A DNA stretch of 64,000 bases from Tolypothrix sp. NIES-4075 (GTDB lineage Bacteria; Cyanobacteriota; Cyanobacteriia; Cyanobacteriales; Nostocaceae): the NCBI RefSeq assembly GCF_002218085.1, contig NZ_BDUC01000002.1, forward strand, positions 682,001 through 746,000. The letters are read 5' to 3'. The position numbers and the translations under genes are program-made. Positions 60,760 through 64,000 of the stretch are shown piece by piece (position 1 is the stretch's first letter; each line of letters opens with the position of its first letter). Below the pieces are notes generated by a model. That model saw only the letters and a list, made by a program, of their open reading frames with translations, ran no database searches and was not told the origin of the DNA.

Positions 60760-61983
60760 TTACCTATTAATTTCTCCTAGAAGCACTTCTTGACTTGCAC
60801 CTGTGGCTGCTGGTAGGTTGCCGGGGATGCCTAAGTTTCGCCAATAAGCTAAAACTGCGAAGGCGATCGCTTCTTTAAAATCGGCACTCAACCCGACTTC
60901 ATCTGTGGTTAATACGGAGATTGATTGTAACAAAATCTGCAAACGATGTTTTAAATAAAGATTGCGACTACCGCCACCACATAAAAATACTTGTTGTGGC
61001 ATTTGCGGTAAAAATGTGCGGTAATTCTGAACAATTGAAGCTGCGGTTAGTTCGGTAAGAGTTGCTAGCAAGTCGGCAGAACTGAGTTGATATATTTCTG
61101 CGTCTTTTAAACACTGATGCAGGTAAGCAACGCCGAATAACTCTCGACCGGTGGATTTAGGCGGCGGTAAATGAAAGTAGTCTTGATTTAGCCATTGTTC
61201 TACTAATGGATGGCAGGGTGTGCCACTGGCTGCCCAGTCGCCATTTTCATCGTATGTTTTCGCACCAGCAGTTAAATGATGTACCGCCAAATCCAATAAG
61301 CTGTTTCCTGGTCCTGTATCCCAGCCGAGAATTTTTTCCAGCCAGTTGTCACGACGAGGTGGTATATAAGCAACATTACCAATACCGCCGATATTTTGAA
61401 TACAACGCCCTTCTTGAGGATGACTGAGCAAATAAGCATCTACTCTAGGTACGAGGGGCGCACCTTGACCACCTACGGCAATATCAGCGGCGCGAAAGTT
61501 ACTGATAGTGGTAATGCCTGTCAGATGAGCAATTACAGCACCGCGTCCGAGTTGCAGGCTGTAACCTAGGGAATGGGGAGTTGTAGAGACACAGGTTATC
61601 GCGTCTGTACGAGAGTAGGGAGTGGTTTTCTTTCCTATTCCCCATTCCCCATTCCCCATTCGCCACTCCCCTGGTGGTCGATGGTAAACTGTTTGACCGT
61701 GAGAGCCAATCAAAGAAGCTGGTTTGTGACCGTTTTGGATATTTTGGGCAGCTTGGGCAAAAGCGATCGCGATCGCATCATCTAATTCTGCCAATTCTGC
61801 CATTGAAATGCTCTCTCCAGCACAAACTGCTAAAATTCGCTCTCTAAGTTCTGCCGGATAGGGATATGTAACGCCAGCTAACAACTCAATTTTCAGATCC
61901 AAATCTGTGCCGGAAATATCTACTAAGGCAGCGTCTATACCATCTACCGAGGTGCCACTAATTAAACCGATTACATAAGTCAT
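60760..61983 (-). CDS. anmK: Anhydro-N-acetylmuramic acid kinase
   Basis: A 407-residue cell-wall recycling kinase that opens and phosphorylates 1,6-anhydro-MurNAc. Motifs: VIGLISGTSVDGIDAALV (phosphate 1, about 4-21), LIGSHGQTVYHRP (about 91-103), QNIGGIGNVAYIP, GWDTGPGNSLLDL, and CGGGSRNLYLKHRL near the end. Between HRPPGEW and YSLQLGRGAVIAHLTG about 34 residues (MGNGEWGIGKKTTPYSRTD..) come from repeat DNA; the frame stays open. The normal family has a few residues there. Confidence 0.93.
   Translation of the reverse strand: MTYVIGLISGTSVDGIDAALVDISGTDLDLKIELLAGVTYPYPAELRERILAVCAGESISMAELAELDDAIAIAFAQAAQNIQNGHKPASLIGSHGQTVYHRPPGEWRMGNGEWGIGKKTTPYSRTDAITCVSTTPHSLGYSLQLGRGAVIAHLTGITTISNFRAADIAVGGQGAPLVPRVDAYLLSHPQEGRCIQNIGGIGNVAYIPPRRDNWLEKILGWDTGPGNSLLDLAVHHLTAGAKTYDENGDWAASGTPCHPLVEQWLNQDYFHLPPPKSTGRELFGVAYLHQCLKDAEIYQLSSADLLATLTELTAASIVQNYRTFLPQMPQQVFLCGGGSRNLYLKHRLQILLQSISVLTTDEVGLSADFKEAIAFAVLAYWRNLGIPGNLPAATGASQEVLLGEINR
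61561..61668. repeat. Composite repeat inserted in frame in anmK
   Basis: Heptads CCCCATTCCCCATTCC joined to a GTAGAGACACAGG..GCGTCTGTAC palindrome (61583-61610). Translated product includes SRTDAITCVST, related to the chlD insert. Confidence 0.8.
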
Positions 61984-62067
61984 TCGATTTTGGATTTTGG
62001 ATTTTAGATTTGGGATTTTTAATAAAAGTGTAAACGTAAAAAAGCTTGGGTGATTCTTCGTTGGTAT

Positions 62068-63201
62068 CTACGACTGAGTGCTATTGTTTTTCTCAGTGGC
62101 AATTATATGTAAATCAACGTTTTTGAGCAAGCGGACTAACGTTTGTGTTAAAGATCCTTTCCAGAGTATTTGCCAGCGCGTTCGCTGACTTCCGCCAATT
62201 ACAATCTGGGTGATGCGATATTGTTTCGCGACTTCTGCGATCGCACCAGCCACATCATTACTGCTGATATGAATAAAATTTCCTTCAAATTCTTTACACA
62301 GTTTCTCACAAGTTTCGATATATAAACTTTCCTCCTTGGTAAGGAAGCGGTCTTTTTCTTTAACAAACACAGTAAAAAGAGGGGCATTCATATAATTAGC
62401 AAGCCTAGCTCCTCGACGCAATAATTGTACTGAGTTGGGATAGGTGGATACACACACCAAAACCCGCTCGTGAATATTACATAGTTGTCCTGCGGGGGTG
62501 GAAGCGATCGCATCTTCTTCAATGTTGTCTGCGACTTCCCGCAAAGCCAATTCCCGCAAAGCTATCAGATTGCGACGTTGAAAGAAATTATCAAGGGATT
62601 GTTGAATTTTTGGTTGATCATAAATTTTGCCTTCTCGCAAGCGTTCTTGGAGAGTTTCTGGTGTTACATCTATAACAACAATTTGATTTGCTTCGTCTAA
62701 AATGCGATCGGGAACCCGTTCTCGTACTATCACCCCAGTAATTCGCGCTACCAGGTCATTGAGACTTTCCAAATGTTGAATATTCATTGTGGAGTATACA
62801 TCAATGCCTGCTGCCAATATGATTTCTACATCTTGATAGCGTTTTTCACGCTCTTGACCTGGGACATTGGTATGTGCGAGTTCATCGATTAATACTAGCT
62901 GAGGCGATCGCGCTAAAATTGCATCCGTATCCATTTCCGTCAAAGTCAATCCGCTGCGAGGAATTTCCTTACGCGGTATGATTTCCAACATGAGCGCTTT
63001 TTGTGCCGTTTCCTTACGTCCGTGGGTTTCCAAAAGCCCAACAACAACATCAATTCCCTCATGTTTGAGTGCGTGTCCTTCTTCCAACATCCGGTAGGTT
63101 TTGCCCACACCAGGAGCCATACCAATAAATATTTTATGTTTGCCCCGCCGCGCCGAACGTATAGGATAATAACTTCCAGAATTTGAAAGTTTAATGTTCA
63201 T
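62068..63201 (-). CDS. kdpD: Short KdpD: sensor domain plus UspA domain, no kinase
   Basis: A 377-residue protein. The KdpD domain (about 20-230) has Walker A GMAPGVGKTYRMLEEG, the Walker B-like LVLIDELAHTNVPG and the YSTMNIQHLESLND block. A UspA domain (about 245-372) follows. The membrane helices and histidine kinase of E. coli KdpD are absent, as in other heterocystous cyanobacteria. Its Usp part is the region that binds c-di-AMP in some bacteria. It is the last gene of a minus-strand kdp unit after kdpC. Start ATG 63201. Confidence 0.92.
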   Translation of the reverse strand: MNIKLSNSGSYYPIRSARRGKHKIFIGMAPGVGKTYRMLEEGHALKHEGIDVVVGLLETHGRKETAQKALMLEIIPRKEIPRSGLTLTEMDTDAILARSPQLVLIDELAHTNVPGQEREKRYQDVEIILAAGIDVYSTMNIQHLESLNDLVARITGVIVRERVPDRILDEANQIVVIDVTPETLQERLREGKIYDQPKIQQSLDNFFQRRNLIALRELALREVADNIEEDAIASTPAGQLCNIHERVLVCVSTYPNSVQLLRRGARLANYMNAPLFTVFVKEKDRFLTKEESLYIETCEKLCKEFEGNFIHISSNDVAGAIAEVAKQYRITQIVIGGSQRTRWQILWKGSLTQTLVRLLKNVDLHIIATEKNNSTQS

Positions 63202-63427
63202 ACGATTGTTGGTTGTTGGTTGTGAGTTGTTGGTTGTTGGTTGTTGGTTGTTAGTTGTGAGTTGTTGGTTGTGAGTTGTTGGTTGTGAGTTGTTGGTTGT
63301 GAGTTGTGAGTTGTTGGTTGTTGGTTGTGAGTTGTTGGTTGTTGATTAATCTAATTACTATCTACTAACCACTAACCACTAACGACTAACGACTATCCAC
63401 TAACCACTATCCACTACCCATTATCAT
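63202..63427. repeat. GTTGTTG/GTTGTGA heptad array between kdpC and kdpD
   Basis: About 20 units of GTTGTTG and GTTGTGA from 63207 to 63343, then CTAACCACTAA units to 63420. No gene. Confidence 0.85.
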
Positions 63428-64000
63428 TTATTGATTTTGCCTGCGATTAAGTTCTTGGAGGTCGAGAGCATAATTCAATCGCAAAACATTAACTCCAGGT
63501 TCTCCAAAAATCCCTAAAAATCTTTTATCGGTATACTTATCAAGTAAAGGACGTATTTCATCTTCGCGGACACCACGAGCGCGAGCAACTCGATCTAACT
63601 GCTCCCGCGCTGCTTTTATTGATATATGCGGGTCTAAACCCGAACCAGATGTATAAATTAAATCGGGGAGGGGTTGAATATTCTCATCTTTGAGTTGGTT
63701 TGCTTGCTCTACAATTCGTTTGAGCAATTTTGGATTACTGGGAGCGAGATTGCTGGCGCCAGATATCCCGGTTGGTTTGGCTTGTTTTCCTTGGCTGTAT
63801 CTCACCGTACTGGGACGACCATGAAAATAACGCTCATCTCTGAACTGTTGTCCAATCAAAGCCGAACCAATTGGTTCATCTTTGAAATTATATATGATAC
63901 TGCCATTAGCCTTTTCTTGAAGGAAGGGAACCTGAGCTATCAAGAGAATAAATAAAGGATAAATAATTGCTGTCAGCAACCAGAGAACCAATGTAATGCG
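63428..64000 (-). CDS. kdpC: Potassium-transporting ATPase subunit C, N-terminus cut by the window edge
   Basis: The frame is open to base 64000 (RITLVLWLLTAIIYPLFILL, the KdpC membrane helix), so the first residues lie outside. The visible 190 residues have the family blocks GSALIGQQFRDERYFHGRPS, GISGASNLAPSNPKL, SGSGLDPHISIKAAREQLDRVARARG and GEPGVNVLRLNYAL. KdpC supports assembly and ATP binding of the KdpFABC potassium pump. kdpA and kdpB should lie just beyond the right edge. The C-terminus (LDLQELNRRQNQ) ends before the heptad array. Confidence 0.95.
   Translation of the reverse strand, partial: RITLVLWLLTAIIYPLFILLIAQVPFLQEKANGSIIYNFKDEPIGSALIGQQFRDERYFHGRPSTVRYSQGKQAKPTGISGASNLAPSNPKLLKRIVEQANQLKDENIQPLPDLIYTSGSGLDPHISIKAAREQLDRVARARGVREDEIRPLLDKYTDKRFLGIFGEPGVNVLRLNYALDLQELNRRQNQ

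Noticed and set aside
63207..63343. Possible CRISPR array
   Set aside because: Units are seven bases with no spacers; these are STRR heptads. No cas gene in the window.

Overview
The window reads as chromosomal DNA of a filamentous, probably heterocyst-forming cyanobacterium. The octamer GCGATCGC (HIP1) recurs throughout. Marker genes include magnesium chelatase ChlD, three Hlip genes with an HLR1-like promoter box, a P-II protein with Ser49 in its T-loop, a short KdpD, and a large TPR-CHAT protein. Heptanucleotide tandem repeats and short palindromes fill most gaps, as is usual in Nostocales. The genus cannot be fixed from what I can see.

Layout. 1-18.6 kb holds mostly single housekeeping genes: pyrE (cut by the left edge), a tRNA(CAT), a CorC/HlyC membrane protein, a dead queC fragment, a Gfo/Idh oxidoreductase, DedA, a ParM-like actin with a DNA-binding-type partner, a phosphohexomutase, rdgB, glnB, thiD, an RNase D-like exonuclease, a TPR lipoprotein and an ActP/DUF485 symporter pair. 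25.5-38.9 kb holds an MprF-type protein, two paralogous esterases, lysC, an RF2-like gene, a Bax inhibitor-1 protein, a sigma factor, chlD, rnc and a histidine kinase. 39-44 kb holds a nitrate/bicarbonate-type ABC transporter and a UspA gene, each behind a cyclic-di-AMP (ydaO) riboswitch. 44.5-49.3 kb is a five-gene signalling cassette: coiled coil, membrane OmpA-like protein, Ras-like GTPase, PAS-like protein, histidine kinase. 49.4-60 kb holds the Hlip triplet, a seven-repeat membrane protein, a possible DNA-binding protein and the TPR-CHAT protein. 60-64 kb holds anmK, kdpD and the start of kdpC, all on the minus strand.

The most interesting region is 19.4-25.4 kb. It has two APH-type kinase genes (K1, K2) and two HopA1-domain genes (Y1, Y2) around a 66-residue precursor peptide. 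The precursor has a double-glycine leader and a 21-residue core carrying two exact S-x2-S-x3-C motifs. Split kinase plus HopA1-type lyase is the class V lanthipeptide logic (LxmK/LxmY). The core motif is that of class III labionin peptides. K2 has lost the catalytic Asp and the metal-binding Asn. A four-helix-bundle (S23/Avd-like) pseudogene with repeat flanks sits between K2 and Y2.

A second notable gene is the RF2-like one at 31.6-32.7 kb. It keeps the programmed frameshift and the SPF motif but has no GGQ.

Repeat DNA is also inserted in frame in lysC, chlD and anmK. Each insertion lies at what looks like a domain or surface boundary.
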